Assembly (NCBI GenBank): GCA_019802505.1
Contig: JAFMOC010000038.1
Location: 3,400,501-3,464,500, forward strand
Source: Corydoras sp. C115
Taxonomy: Eukaryota; Chordata; Actinopteri; Siluriformes; Callichthyidae
Length of the DNA stretch: 64,000 bases
Direction: 5' to 3'
Shown: one piece after another, positions 24,761 through 35,814 of the stretch
Layout: each line of letters begins with the position of its first letter
Numbering within the stretch: position 1 is the stretch's first letter
The notes under the pieces: model-generated
Databases searched by the model: none
What the model was told of the DNA's origin: nothing
Seen by the model: the letters and a program-made list of their open reading frames with translations, nothing else
Position numbers and translations under genes: made by a program

Positions 24761-25115
24761 GGCGGCACGGTGGCTTAGTGGTTACCACGTTCGCCTCTCA
24801 GCGCTAGGGATTCCCGGTTCGAATCCCCATCTGGGTGGAGTTTCCATGTTCTCCCCGTGTCTGCGTGGGTTTCCTCCGGGTTCTCCGGTTTCCTCCCACA
24901 GTCCAAAAACATGGATCAAGCCAATTGAATTCTCAAAAAAAATTGCCCCATATAGAGTGTGTATGTGTGAGTGAGTGTGTGCCCAGCGATAGATTGGCGC
25001 CCTGTCCTGGGTCTATCTGCCCAGCGCCCGAGACGTTCTCCCCTGGATGGGCATGGGGAACCCCACCGCGACCCTAATAGAGGATAAAGCGGGAGATAAT
25101 GAATGAATGAATGAA
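24761..25115 (+). mobile_element. full-length young SINE-1 with 13-bp target-site duplication
   Basis: Complete young-type copy (ggcggcacggtggcttagtg to aaagcgggagataatgaatg) flanked by tatccttcctaac at 24748-24760 and 25116-25128. One of the least diverged copies in the window. Confidence 0.96.
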
Positions 25116-25128
25116 TATCCTTCCTAAC

Positions 25129-25544
25129 ATTATGTAATCAGCAAAATTCCATACTCCAATACTCAAGGTTTTGAAAGTAAGGTGTCATAGTTTTGGCCAC
25201 ATATTGCATCGACGACTTTCTCCTGATAAAATGTAACGCAGCTAAATTCGACCTTGTTTATACTTGTTTTATACGGAGAACCATCAAACACCAAGTGTAC
25301 TTTAATTGTAAGAGCTTTGATTTAGGACAAGGATGCTCAGGCTTACTCTAAGTATTTTTGGCTAACAGTCAGAAACCCCTTGTGCAGCTCAGCAACATGA
25401 GGTGATTTCATAAATTAACAGATGCAAATTAATATAACAATTAATGCTACAGAACTAGAATGAATTATCTGTGAGTAGACATGATAATCACTGATGGATA
25501 CCACATCTGCTATAATTTCTGATAAACAGTCGTCGCCATGGTTA
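25129..25544. other. intron 4 sequence without recognised features
   Basis: Non-repetitive; nothing recognised. Confidence 0.5.
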
Positions 25545-25857
25545 TCATATTTGCTCTCAGCACTAAGGATCCAGGTTCGAATCCAAATCTTGGTTGAGTT
25601 TCCATGTTCTCCCTGTATCTGCATGGACTTTCTCTTTGTTTTCCGGTTATCTCCCATAGTCCAAAAACTTGGATTTAAGGTGTAATGGCTGCTCTAAATT
25701 GCCCCATATAGTCTGTGTATGTCTGAGTGAGTGTGTGCCCTGCAATGGATTGGCACTCTGTCCATCTGCCCAGTGCTCGAAATGTTCTCCTCTTGATGTC
25801 TAATGGGGAACCCCCCATGAACCTAATATAGTATTAAGTGGAAGATAATGAATGAAT
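25545..25857 (+). mobile_element. old SINE-1 copy
   Basis: From tttgctctcagcactaagg through ggttcgaatccaaatcttgg to agtggaagataatgaatg; diverged, first bases missing. Confidence 0.82.
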
Positions 25858-25859
25858 TA

Positions 25860-26072
25860 ATTACATTACATTTACATTTGGTAATTTAGCAGATGCTTTT
25901 ATCCAAAGCGACTTACAAGGTGAGCACAGGGTTAATCATAACATCTCTGGAGCAATGAGGGTTAAGGGTCTTGCTCAAGGACCCACATTTGTAACTTCAT
26001 TGGACTTGGGATTTGAACCCCCAACCTTCAGATTGATAGCCCAACACCCTAACCACTGAGCTACCATGCCCT
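25860..26072 (-). mobile_element. SINE-2 copy, near full length
   Basis: Tail agcagatgcttttatccaaa, middle gggttaagggtcttgctcaa, head aaccactgagctaccatgcc. It abuts the tail of the preceding SINE-1. Confidence 0.9.
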
Positions 26073-26825
26073 AAATCAACATGATGCTACTTTCTGTGTG
26101 GAAGAACAATTAAATGTTTTACACAATTCAATTCTGTAATAAATTTGCACATTAACTTTATTAAGAGATTTAAATTTGTTTATTAATAAGTTTGCTTTTA
26201 AGTTTGCATTAGTTGCAGGACAGACTGACACATCCAACACGACTGACCTCTGAGATGCATCGACACACTTCGCTGCGGGGCTGCACTCACACTGTACTTT
26301 ATGTTCTGGATCGCAACATGCTTACATCATCATGATGCTACTTTCTGTGTGGAAGAAAAGCATTCTTGCACTCTTTGAAGTTCATACCACTCTTTGTTTT
26401 GGGCAAACTGAAGCAAAGCCCTTTCATATGCCGCAGGGTGAATTCACAGTGGGCTTGCTGAGCCGTGCCCAATCACTTTGGTTCTAAGCAACTTCAGTTG
26501 CATACACGTTAGCTTGCGTTCCTTTGGGACTTGGCTGACTATTACATGCCTTGCTCTCGGCATGATCTTTGGTGGTTGATAAATGCTGGAAGGGTAATAA
26601 TGGTCTGACTGTGTACTCTTTTTGGTTCATGCCATAGCACATTTCCTCATACATGTTGTGAAGATTAGACTTTAATATATCTCTGTTCTGAACCTATTCA
26701 CACCTGACTGTCATCCCATTAATTAAAAACACCTGCCTTTAATTGCACCTGCGTATTATCTTCTGGTCCTATAAATTCACATCCTCTTAATACTTGGATA
26801 TGTAATATTAGTTACTTTTCTTAGT
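26073..26825. other. intron 4 sequence with a 27-bp direct repeat
   Basis: Contains catgatgctactttctgtg plus tggaagaa at 26080-26106 and again at 26331-26357. No gene or known transposon between the two. Confidence 0.6.
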
Positions 26826-27298
26826 TAATACACAAGTGGGTTTCCTCCCACAGTCCAAAAACATGGATTTAATGTGAAGTGGCTGCTTTGAATTTACCCT
26901 ATTAAAATTGCCCCTATATATAGTGCATGTGTGTCTGAGTGATGGATTGTGCCTAGCGATGGATTGTAGTCCTGTCCTGAGTGTATCTGCTCAACACCCA
27001 AAATGTTGGACAGGCATGCGGACACCATAGGGCTTCAGGTTGAGTTTGTCCGGTTTTCTCCCACAGTCTAAAAACATGGATTCTTGGTGAATTGGCTCCT
27101 CGAAATTGCCCCTATTAAAATTGCCCCTATATAGTGTGTGTGTGTGTGTGTGTTTGTGTCTGTGAGAGTGAGTGTGTGCCCAATGATGGATTGGTGTCCT
27201 TTTCTTTGTGTATATGCCCAGCCCCCAAAACATTCTCCTCTAAATGAGGATAGGTAACCCCCCACCCCCACCCAACTGAAAGATGAAGTGGAAGATAA
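26826..27298 (+). mobile_element. SINE-1 remnant with partial tandem duplication
   Basis: Two 3' parts follow each other (from 26826 and from about 27052). Each has tcctcccacagtc or tctcccacagtc, and each has the unusual word cctattaaaattgcccctat. The shared insertion marks them as duplicates of one parent. Confidence 0.75.
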
Positions 27299-27301
27299 TT
27301 A

Positions 27302-27648
27302 TTCATTCATTCATTATCTCCCGCTTTATCCTCTATTAGGGTCGTGGTGGGGTTCCCCATGCCCATCCAGGGGAGAACGTCTCGGGCGCTGGGCAGATAC
27401 ACCCAGGACAGGGCGCCAATCCATCGCTGAGCACACACTCACTCACACAGACACAATCTATATGGGGCAATTTTGAGAATTCAATTGACTTGTTCCATGT
27501 TTTTGGACTGTGGGAGGAAACCGGAGAACCCGGAGGATTCCCACGTGGACACGGGGAGAACATGGACACTCCACCCAGATGGGGATTCGAACCGGGAATC
27601 CCTAGTGCTGAGAGGCGAACGTGCTAACCACTAAGCCACCGTGCCGTC
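27302..27648 (-). mobile_element. full-length young SINE-1 inserted in another SINE-1 tail
   Basis: Complete reverse copy flanked by ggaagataatta (27290-27301 and 27649-27660). The duplicated target is the 3' tail of the forward copy to its left. Confidence 0.94.
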
Positions 27649-27660
27649 GGAAGATAATTA

Positions 27661-28255
27661 GATGAAATGAAAATACTTTCTTTTGTGTGTCACTATAAAG
27701 AGTATAGTTATTATAGCGTAGAGTACAAAAAATTCAGGTCAGTGATTTCTTTATGACGTGCATACTTCATATTAAATCAGTATGTAAAAATAAAACAATA
27801 GCAGCCTTCAAAATTATTATATTTTATTATGTATTTATTTTTAACTCTGACGTCCTCTGTTCTGATTTATTAAGGACAGACATTCATCCTCTTAGTCCAG
27901 CATATTAGTTCAGTACGTCACTTATACTGAAACTGTTTCTTTTTTTTTCTGAGAGTGCAGCAGCACCTTGAACCAGATAAAAACATTTCAGGTGACCTAT
28001 GAAATATTGTCTTTAATCTCAGGAAATGCTTGTGGGGAGAAAAATACCTGATGCAGCAGGATGAGGATGTGATGCGCAACAAAAAACGATCTATGATCTT
28101 TGAAGGATAAATTATTTATCCAAAGGTGATATGGGCCATTAATAAAATGACAAAGAGGAAGAGGGATGAATGGGATCACCTGCATTAATCCGCAAGTGGG
28201 GGAAGATTTAGCAACGTGGATAATGAAAGTCGCTGCCATAATCGGCAAACAACAC
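27661..28255. other. intron 4 sequence, complex and repeat-free
   Basis: About 27990-28250 has balanced composition and no repeat signature; a possible conserved non-coding element, not shown. Confidence 0.4.
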
Positions 28256-28322
28256 AATTCTCTTTCTCGCTCTCTCTCTCTCTCTTGCTCTCTCTCTCTT
28301 TCTCTTTCACACACACACACAA
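28256..28322. repeat. (CT)n-(AC)n microsatellite
   Basis: CT-rich run interrupted by single G/T changes, then a short AC run. Confidence 0.9.
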
Positions 28323-28499
28323 CAAACATTTTAGCATATGCCCTCCACCACACAAGCTCTAAATTAGTGTAGGTGCATTCACTACAGTGTGCTACTCTTC
28401 AAGTTCGAATGAGGGGAAATAATGACACACCAGTTCAGTGTGTAAATTATGTAACCTGCCTACTGATGAGTCATATACATATATGTATGCACACTTACA

Positions 28500-28592
28500 T
28501 TCACACACACATTCACACACTCACACACACACACACACACACACACATAGCGCCAAATTTATGCATTTCTCTTTTTTTTTTTTTTTTTTTTT
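28500..28592. repeat. (AC)n and poly(T) tract
   Basis: AC repeats at about 28500-28547, then a 22-base T run at 28571-28592. Confidence 0.9.
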
Positions 28593-28680
28593 AAAGACTG
28601 AATGTCACTTTCAAAGTTTCCAGCTCCTTAAACCTAATGTATACAGTGATGCTTGAAAATATGTGATCACTTCAGAATTT

Positions 28681-29332
28681 ACGGTATCACTTTCTATGAA
28701 TCCGGTGTTCATAAGTGCATTTATGAAGCTTTATAAAGTATTCATAATGATTTATATCATTTGCCATAAACCTTTGTTAATGTATGTAGATGTTTATGAT
28801 CATACATTTTTTATAACAATCTGACATAAGGCTTTATAACACAAAGTGACATAATGCCTTATAATATAAACTTATTCAAACTTTTGATTTAAAGAGCATT
28901 TATAAGCTTTTATAACTCATTATGTACTATGTATGCAGTCTCTTTAAATAGGTAATTACTGACAAAACTATGTATGCTAGAACTTATAGGCTTTAATAAA
29001 CACTTATGAGCATTTGTAAAGTCATTTTCTGGAAAAGTGTTCATTAAACAAACTTTATGGCACTGGTCTCTATAATAAGTTGACGAACAGTTAAAATATA
29101 TAATTTATTATGCATTATGTCACTTTGTGTTATAAGGCCTTATGGCATGATCTTATAACACTTTATAAGTGTGGTTATGTATAAGTGTGGTTATGTAATA
29201 AAGCTGAAGCTAATCTAATATAATCTAATTAACAAAGGCTTATTACAAATATTATAAAGCATTCTGAATACTTTATAAAGCTTTATAAATGTCTTAATAA
29301 TGCATTATGAATGCCAGATTTAGGTAAAGTAA
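28681..29332. mobile_element. palindromic MITE-like element
   Basis: Arms run in opposite directions: gctttataaagtattca near the left end matches the reverse of tactttataaagctttat near the right. ggctttataacacaaagtg (28831-28849) matches, inverted, cactttgtgttataaggcc (about 29121-29139). Flanked by ttcagaattt at 28671-28680 and 29333-29342, a 10-base duplication. No coding capacity; superfamily not assigned (9-10 bp duplications suggest a Mutator-like mechanism). Confidence 0.75.
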
Positions 29333-29342
29333 TTCAGAATTT

Positions 29343-30300
29343 TCTATATTTTCCCATGAATTTAACCTAAAACTTCTGCATCTGTATATTGTTCACTTTA
29401 AAGAACATGAATCTGCCCAAGTCAGACATTTTTGTCTCATTTGTTCGAATTGATTTTCTTGATCTACTTTTAGAAGTTTGTCTTGAAATATAGAACAGTA
29501 AAAGTATCTTGGAATAGACACACACACACACACACACATACACACACACAGACAAAACCATGTGTGAGCGCACTTGCGGACTTTTACAAATGTTACATTG
29601 CTTCACCCGAAATTGCATTTTAGTGCATCATGCGTCTGTCTCCTCTCCTCTGGCTTCCTCTGTTTCCTGATTTCTATCTGGCTTTAATGACATTGTATGA
29701 AAGCCCATGAACTTGAAGGATACGACATCTCACAGTGGGCATGAAAAAGGATGAAAAGCGAGGCCATGAGGGGAAGGAAAGAGTACGAATGTGGAATTAA
29801 ATAAAAAGGAAACATTGACATTCCACATCTAATGAACATCAAAAGCATTGCATTTAAAAAAAGAGAACAAAAAGGGAAAGGAAAATCAAAGAAGGATTGC
29901 TCCAGCTTGTTAGAAGTGTGGCTCTCATTTCGATTAGCTTTTTACTTAGCAAAGCGCAGTTCAGTTAGCATTAGATATCATGTTGGATATGAGGTCCTAT
30001 AGGAATATACTGTAGTGTGAATATGGTTCATACTAGAACTGACAATGATGCGGAAGAAAAAAGAAAATACAGTGGAAGTGTGAAGGTTTTCAAGCTAACT
30101 GGTTTAGCAATTATAATAAATAATGTTATATTATTTATTGCAGAAAAACTTATAAAACAAATAAAAATTCCTGCAGAAGTACTCATTAATTACCAAAAAC
30201 ATTTCATGTTGATAATTTCTGCACCAGATAAGGTATGCTGCCACTCACAGGTTTAGAATATTAGATTCATTTATTTGTTAAATAAACAACATGGTCTAAT
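29343..30300. other. intron 4 sequence with one (AC)n run
   Basis: (AC)n at about 29518-29550; otherwise non-repetitive, nothing recognised. Confidence 0.5.
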
Positions 30301-30316
30301 AATAGTAGTATGGAAA

Positions 30317-30342
30317 GTGTGTGTGTGTGTGTGTGTGTGTGT
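30317..30342. repeat. (GT)13 next to the exon 4 donor
   Basis: In the transcript this is (AC)13 beginning at intron base 13, directly after the donor region GTAAGTGAGATC. Confidence 0.97.
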
Positions 30343-30354
30343 GATCTCACTTAC

Positions 30355-30442
30355 CCACAGTGAGCTGTCCTGTGAGCTGACCGAGGTCATTCCGTGCATT
30401 CACCGTCACGTTCCGGTCCGACTGCAAAACCAGTGGACTATC
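30355..30442 (-). CDS. sgcz: sgcz coding exon, extracellular segment with NVT sequon
   Basis: This 88-base exon starts in phase 0 and ends in phase 1, and reads DSPLVLQSDRNVTVNARNDL then GQLTGQLTV. NVT (about residue 110) is a probable N-glycosylation site. The acceptor GTGTGCAG directly follows an 18-copy TG run, which takes the place of a pyrimidine tract; a branch-point-like GCTGACTAA lies about 55-60 bases upstream of the AG. The donor GTAAGT is followed after only 12 intronic bases by a 13-copy AC run. Because the exon is not a multiple of three, skipping it would shift the frame. Confidence 0.94.

Positions 30443-30445
<3 letters not shown>

Positions 30446-30482
<37 letters not shown>
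30446..30482. repeat. (CA)18 forming the exon 4 acceptor tract
   Basis: In the transcript this is (UG)18, which ends in GCAG, the exon 4 acceptor itself. No ordinary pyrimidine tract is present. Confidence 0.97.
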
Positions 30483-30484
<2 letters not shown>

Positions 30485-30521
30485 TACTTTAGTCAGCATG
30501 TCAATAAACAGGCACAGAGCT

Positions 30522-30530
30522 TATGTGTAT

Positions 30531-30573
<43 letters not shown>
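30522..30573. repeat. (GT)n microsatellite
   Basis: About 50 bases, the third dinucleotide array within 400 bases around exon 4. Confidence 0.95.
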
Positions 30574-30577
<4 letters not shown>

Positions 30578-30657
30578 GTTGTGAATTTATTGTGCCAGTC
30601 CCATTCGGTTAGTTTGCCTGAATGCACACCTTAACTTCCATACAGCTGTCTCACATG

Positions 30658-30659
<2 letters not shown>

Positions 30660-30720
<61 letters not shown>
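30660..30720. repeat. (AC)30 microsatellite
   Basis: Uninterrupted 61-base AC run upstream (in transcript) of exon 4. Confidence 0.97.
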
Positions 30721-30724
<4 letters not shown>

Positions 30725-32355
30725 TCTTGCCTCTCACAGACCTAAAGCATTTTATAAATTGATTCACCTGCTGTATAAGGGCAGCAGATTTAATTTAACT
30801 TAACTGTAAGGCTGGAGAGAATACAATTACACAAGCTGTGGAATGTGTTAAACACATGGCGCACTATCTTATACCCTCCACAAGGGGCATCACAATGTTG
30901 ATTGCTGACTTATACTCAACCAACAGTCGATTTTCATGCCTTTGTATTTATTAACTGAACATTATTAAATAACACTGCATTTGTACAGAGGATGAATGAA
31001 CATAATCTACACTATGCTATGTATATGTGTATAGAGTCAAATTAAATACCTGAAGCCAGATAGTAATCCGCCAAACTCAGACTGCACCTGGCTTTTGAAG
31101 CTTTATTGCACATTACGCCCAAAACATACTATGAATAATTAAAGGAATTAGAGAGGAGCATTGCTGAAACAAAATGTGAGTGTGATTGCAGCATGGCTGT
31201 AGGAGGCACAGTTCATACGTATATCTAAGCAATACAGGAACGAGGTCAAAAGTGAGCGTGTCCAGGTAATGAAGTGTCCATCGATCACTCTGCAATTTCA
31301 CAAGGCTGGTCTGGCTGCAGCTACGTAACTCCGAGTCCAGTGAATTTCATCTTCGAAGCTTAAAAATGGGCAGAGTTATGGGAGTGCAAATATTATATAT
31401 GTATATATATTATAGTAAATAGGAATTTGTGCTCAGAAAAATGAGAATACATCTGGAATGGTTTGACCGATTCCTTGGCTGTATACAAGAAGTGGTCTCA
31501 CCAATGAGATGGATGTGTCCTGCGCTAACTGTGTCGATATCGTGAGAATTTGGGAAAAGAAAATCTGATAAAGGTGTAATTGTCATATATACTGTATAGC
31601 AAGCACACCAATTTCAATATGATTGATTCAAATTAGTACATGCCTTTGGGCCTTTGGTGGCAAATATTTTCAAAAAGCTTTTCATACCCACAAATAAATA
31701 AAATAGTGTTGACTAAAAAGCAGACATGGCCATTGTAGGCCCTCGTCACCGTAGAGCCTGCGCCTACTTTAGCCAGTGACACTTGAGACAGAAAGAGAGC
31801 AAGAGAGTGCTTGTCCAGTTTTGTAATAGGTTATTGATTGGCGAGTCTGTGAATCTGTGTGGTCTGAACTCAGCTCGTCGGTCTGTCAGGACAACATTAT
31901 TAAAGAAGATCAAACACATGGCCATGTGGAGAAATGTCACTCTGATACTCTCGAGCTTAAAGGAACGTGGTCATCTCCCATCACTGTCTTCTGATTTGTC
32001 CTTTGCTACTTCGAGCTACGACTAAGTCCAGTGCAGGCGTAGCATTTAATGCCCTGTCATGACACCTGCATAAGCCGGGTCATGAATCTGTCGCGACATC
32101 CGTCATATGCTGTCATGTCTGTTAATAGGACTGTATGTCAAATGTAATAAGTGGCACAGCACTATACTCTATAGTGTCATATCACTATCACCGAAAATGT
32201 TTTTGAAATTTGTGGTAATTTATTGATAGGTTAAGACACTTAATGCTGCTTTTTTACATTCAATATATATAATTTAGTTTTCTTACTCTACTCAATATGC
32301 TTTGTAATGTCTTATGCTCTGTGTATTATGAACACAGTGAATTATAATAATACAT
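30721..32355. other. intron 3 sequence without recognised features
   Basis: Non-repetitive except a short TA-rich stretch near 31390-31412. No exon recognised. Confidence 0.5.
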
Positions 32356-32357
32356 AA

Positions 32358-32625
32358 TTATTCATTATTTATCTGCTTAATTCTCTACTAGGGTTGCAGG
32401 GAGAAGATTTCAGGCAGATACACCCGGGACAGAACACCAATCTATCAATGGGCACACACTCACCCACACACACAAAAACTATATGGGACAATTTAGAGCA
32501 TTCAGTTTACCTTGAATCCATGTTTTTGGACTGTGGGAGGAAACCAGAGAACTAGGAGGAAACCCACTCGGACATGTGAAGAACATGTAAAGAAGACGAA
32601 CGTGCCAACCAATTAGCCACCGTGT
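32358..32625 (-). mobile_element. old SINE-1 copy with deletions
   Basis: Reverse copy: ctctactagggttgcaggg, ctatatgggacaatttagag, catgtttttggactgtggg and a partial head aattagccaccgtgt. Confidence 0.82.
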
Positions 32626-32641
32626 ATGTATATATATAGAC

Positions 32642-32935
32642 ATTCATTCATTCATTCATTCATTATCTCCCGCTTTATCCTCTATTAGGGTCGCGGTGGG
32701 GTTCCCCATGCCCATCCAGGGGAGAACGTCTCGGGCGCTGGGCAGATAGACCCAAGACAGGGTGCCAATCCATCGCTGGGCACACACTCACTCACACAGA
32801 CACACAGATATGGGGCAATTTTGAGAATTCTATTGACCTTGATCCATGTTTTTGGACTGAGGGAGGAAACCGGAGAACCCAGAGGAAACCCACGCAGACA
32901 CGGGGAGAACATGGAAACTCCACCAAGATGGGGAT

Positions 32936-32938
<3 letters not shown>
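32642..32938 (-). mobile_element. young SINE-1, head replaced by (AT)n
   Basis: Young-type reverse copy, intact from the attcattcattatctcccgc tail to ccaagatggggattcga in the B box. There an AT array takes over and the tRNA-like head is gone. Confidence 0.9.

Positions 32939-33010
<72 letters not shown>
32939..33010. repeat. (AT)n microsatellite
   Basis: About 72 bases, joined to the B box of a SINE-1. Confidence 0.97.
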
Positions 33011-33012
<2 letters not shown>

Positions 33013-33453
33013 TGCTGCTTAAAAAGGTACTTTAGATGGTCATTACCAGAACCAGTCCCCTGGTTGTGTGTTCATGTGGGTCGGCTTTAATTCCGGCTAC
33101 TTCCTCTGTAATATTAATTAGCATTAGCATTAGTCTCCTTCATGCTGTTAGAGCCGTGAAATCACCTGTTTGGGAATTTCATGTCGGACTCTAAAACATC
33201 ACCTACAACATTTTCAGGTCAGAGCTTGATAAACTGTCAGTCTCTCCCCATCCTTCTCATTATGGTCATTAGTGCCTGCTGAGCTGCTAAATGTGAAAAT
33301 TAAACTGACCGTCGGGTTCACAGACTATCAGCATGTCATGTTTATCAGTTCTGCACCTTGCCAAATTAATCTTACCAAGTTTAAGGGCAAAGATAAACCC
33401 AGTGATAATTAGTGTGTATATGATGCAAGAAGATACATAATTAACTAAACAAA
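33011..33453. other. intron 3 sequence, complex and repeat-free
   Basis: No repeat or exon signature; possible conserved non-coding stretch at about 33090-33240, untested. Confidence 0.4.
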
Positions 33454-33463
33454 ACCCACTTTG

Positions 33464-33809
33464 GGGCGGCACGGTGGCTTAGTGGTTAGCACCTTCACCT
33501 CTCAGCGCTACGGATTCCCGGTTCGAATCCCAATCTGGGTGGAGTTTCCATGTTCTCCCTGTGTCTCAGTGGGTTTCCACCGGGTTCTCCGGTTTCTTCC
33601 CACAGTCCATAAACATGGATCAAGGTCAATTGAATTCTCCAAAATGACCCCATATAGAGTGTGTCTGTGTGAGTGAGTGTGCCCAGCGATAGATTGGTGC
33701 CCTGTACTGGGTGTATCTGCCCAGCACCCAAAACATTCTCCCCTGGATGGGCATGGGGAACCCCCCTGTGACCCTAGCAGAGGATTAAGCGGAATATAAT
33801 GGATGGAAT
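33464..33809 (+). mobile_element. full-length SINE-1 with 10-bp target-site duplication
   Basis: Complete copy (ggcggcacggtggcttagtg; cggttcgaatccc; gattaagcggaatataatgg) flanked by acccactttg at 33454-33463 and 33810-33819. Confidence 0.93.
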
Positions 33810-33819
33810 ACCCACTTTG

Positions 33820-34653
33820 TGGGATTAAATTATTACTTCTGATTGCACTAGTTTTGGGTACTTGGCTACTTGTAAAACAGCATTAAGTAGCCCTCTCTTC
33901 CATAATTGTAGTTGTTCTGCTAGAGTTGTGTGCTGAGTGCTACTGAAATCCACTTAATCACGAAACACATGATATAGTAGTGTTATGTTGTGTATGAAAG
34001 GAAGAAAATCAAGAACATTTGACCAAAAGGCTTTCAAAGGCATTACTAAAATTGTAGTGTTGCTGGTAATAAGTATTCATATTAATACTCAAAATCCCAA
34101 ATAATTGCAGATTTCAAAATTAAGAAAAAGAGATTATGAACGGTTCCTGAACTTATTCCACATATTAACATGTTTTTATTTTCAACCAGGAACTCGGGTC
34201 ATGATGTTGTGAGGGGGTTAAATTGTTTCTGCAACTGCTGAATCGATGGGACCTGCAGAATTTATGCCTAAAGGCATTTAGCGTAAGCATTTTAGACAGC
34301 ATTTATTAGGAACCCAATTCAATACACGCTCAACTTTACCGTCCTGTGTGTGTGTATTCTGAAGATTGGGCAATACTGCTTTGATTGAGAGGGAAATGCC
34401 ATCGCCCAAAAGGTTTGCCTCTGGAGTGTTTAAATAAGGATCTGCCCTTCTAAGCCAGGGATTGTGGATTTAGTAAGTAAGTAGAGTGGGGCAGCAGTGG
34501 GTTGCAGTGCCAAACCCAGAGGTCCGTGGCTCAAGGCCATTTTCTGCAAGAAAATAGAAGAATAGAAGAACACTTCTATTTAATGCCTATTAACATTAAA
34601 TAAACAACGAACTTAAAAAGCTGTGTATTGTTTCTTTGCTAATTATTACAAAG
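33820..34653. other. intron 3 sequence without recognised features
   Basis: Non-repetitive; nothing recognised. Confidence 0.5.
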
Positions 34654-35375
34654 GACGTTACGGTGGCTTAGTGGTTAGCTCGTTTGCCTCTCAGCGGTGG
34701 GGATCCCGGTTCAAATCTCAATCTGCGTGTTTCCATGGCCTTCCCGTGTCCACATGGGTTTCCTCCAGGTCCCTCCCACAGTCCAAAAACTTGTATTCAA
34801 GGTAAATTGAATGCTCTAAATTGCTAATATAGTATGTTTGTGATGGCGGCACGGTGGCTTAGTGGTTAGCACGTTCGCCTCTCAGCGCTAGGGATTCCCG
34901 GTTCGAATCCCCATCTGGGTGGAGTTTCCATGTTCTCCCCGTGTCCGCGTGGGTTTCCTCCGGGTTCTCCGGTTTCCTCCCACAGTCTAAAAACATGGAT
35001 CAAGTTAATTGAGTTCTCTAAATTGCCCCATATAGAGTGTGTTTGTGTGAGTGAGTGTGTACCCAGTGATGGATTGGCGCCCTGTCCTGGGTGTATCTGC
35101 CCAGCGCCCGAGACGTTCTCCCCTGGGTGGGCATGGGGAACCCCACCGCGACCCTAGTAGAGGATAAAGCGGGAGATAATGAATGAATGAATGAGTATGT
35201 TTGTGTGTGAGTGTATGTGCCCAGCACATACAGCAAATTGGCACCCTGTCCTGCTTGTATCTGCCTAGCGACTGATACAAAATTCGGACCCCTTCAACAT
35301 TCTTCCCTGGATGGGCCTGGGGAACGCCACGCAACCCTAGTAGAGGATTAAGCGGAAGAAAATGAATGAATAATT
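34654..35375 (+). mobile_element. old SINE-1 copy interrupted by a young SINE-1
   Basis: Older halves at 34654-34842 (ttacggtggcttagtggtta to gctaatatagtatgtttgtg) and 35194-35375 (gtgtgtgagtgtatgtgccc to aagcggaagaaaatgaatg). Confidence 0.87.
34845..35193 (+). mobile_element. full-length young SINE-1, nested
   Basis: Complete young-type copy bounded by agtatgtttgtg (34831-34842 and 35194-35205), sequence of the older host SINE. Nearly identical to the copy at 24761-25115. Confidence 0.95.
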
Positions 35376-35398
35376 ATTATATAAAAATCATATAATCA

Positions 35399-35653
35399 AG
35401 GACGGCACAGTGACATAGTGGTTAGCACGTTCCTCCCACAGTCCAAAAGCATGGATCAAGTCAATTGAGTTCTCCAAATTGCCTCATATAGAGTGTGTTT
35501 GAGTGAGGGAGTAAGTGTGTGCCCAGCGATGGATTGGCGCCCTGTCATGGGTGTATCTGCGCAGTGCCCAAGACATTCTCCCCTGGATGTGCATGGGGAA
35601 CCTCACCACGACCCTGATGGAGGATAAAGCGGGTGATAATGAATGAATGAATG
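35399..35653 (+). mobile_element. internally deleted SINE-1 with 15-bp target-site duplication
   Basis: The head (gacggcacagtgacatagtg, gttagcacgttc) is fused directly to the core ctcccacagtccaaaagc, losing about 90 bases including the B box. The rest is intact. Flanked by aaaatcatataatca at 35384-35398 and 35654-35668. Confidence 0.92.
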
Positions 35654-35814
35654 AAAATCATATAATCATGATTATTTCATAGACAATGACCATACCATCA
35701 GAATCTGTGATCTCATGCCTAGTAACAAGAACTTCGTAGCTGAAATATTCAATGGTCACTATGCTCAAGCTGGTATTTTTTTTCTTTTAAGTTGAAGGTC
35801 ATTTTATTTTTATT

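Noticed and set aside
32030..32170. Repeated gtcatgac/gtcgcgac words suggesting a MITE
   Set aside because: No matching ends or duplication could be placed; left unassigned.
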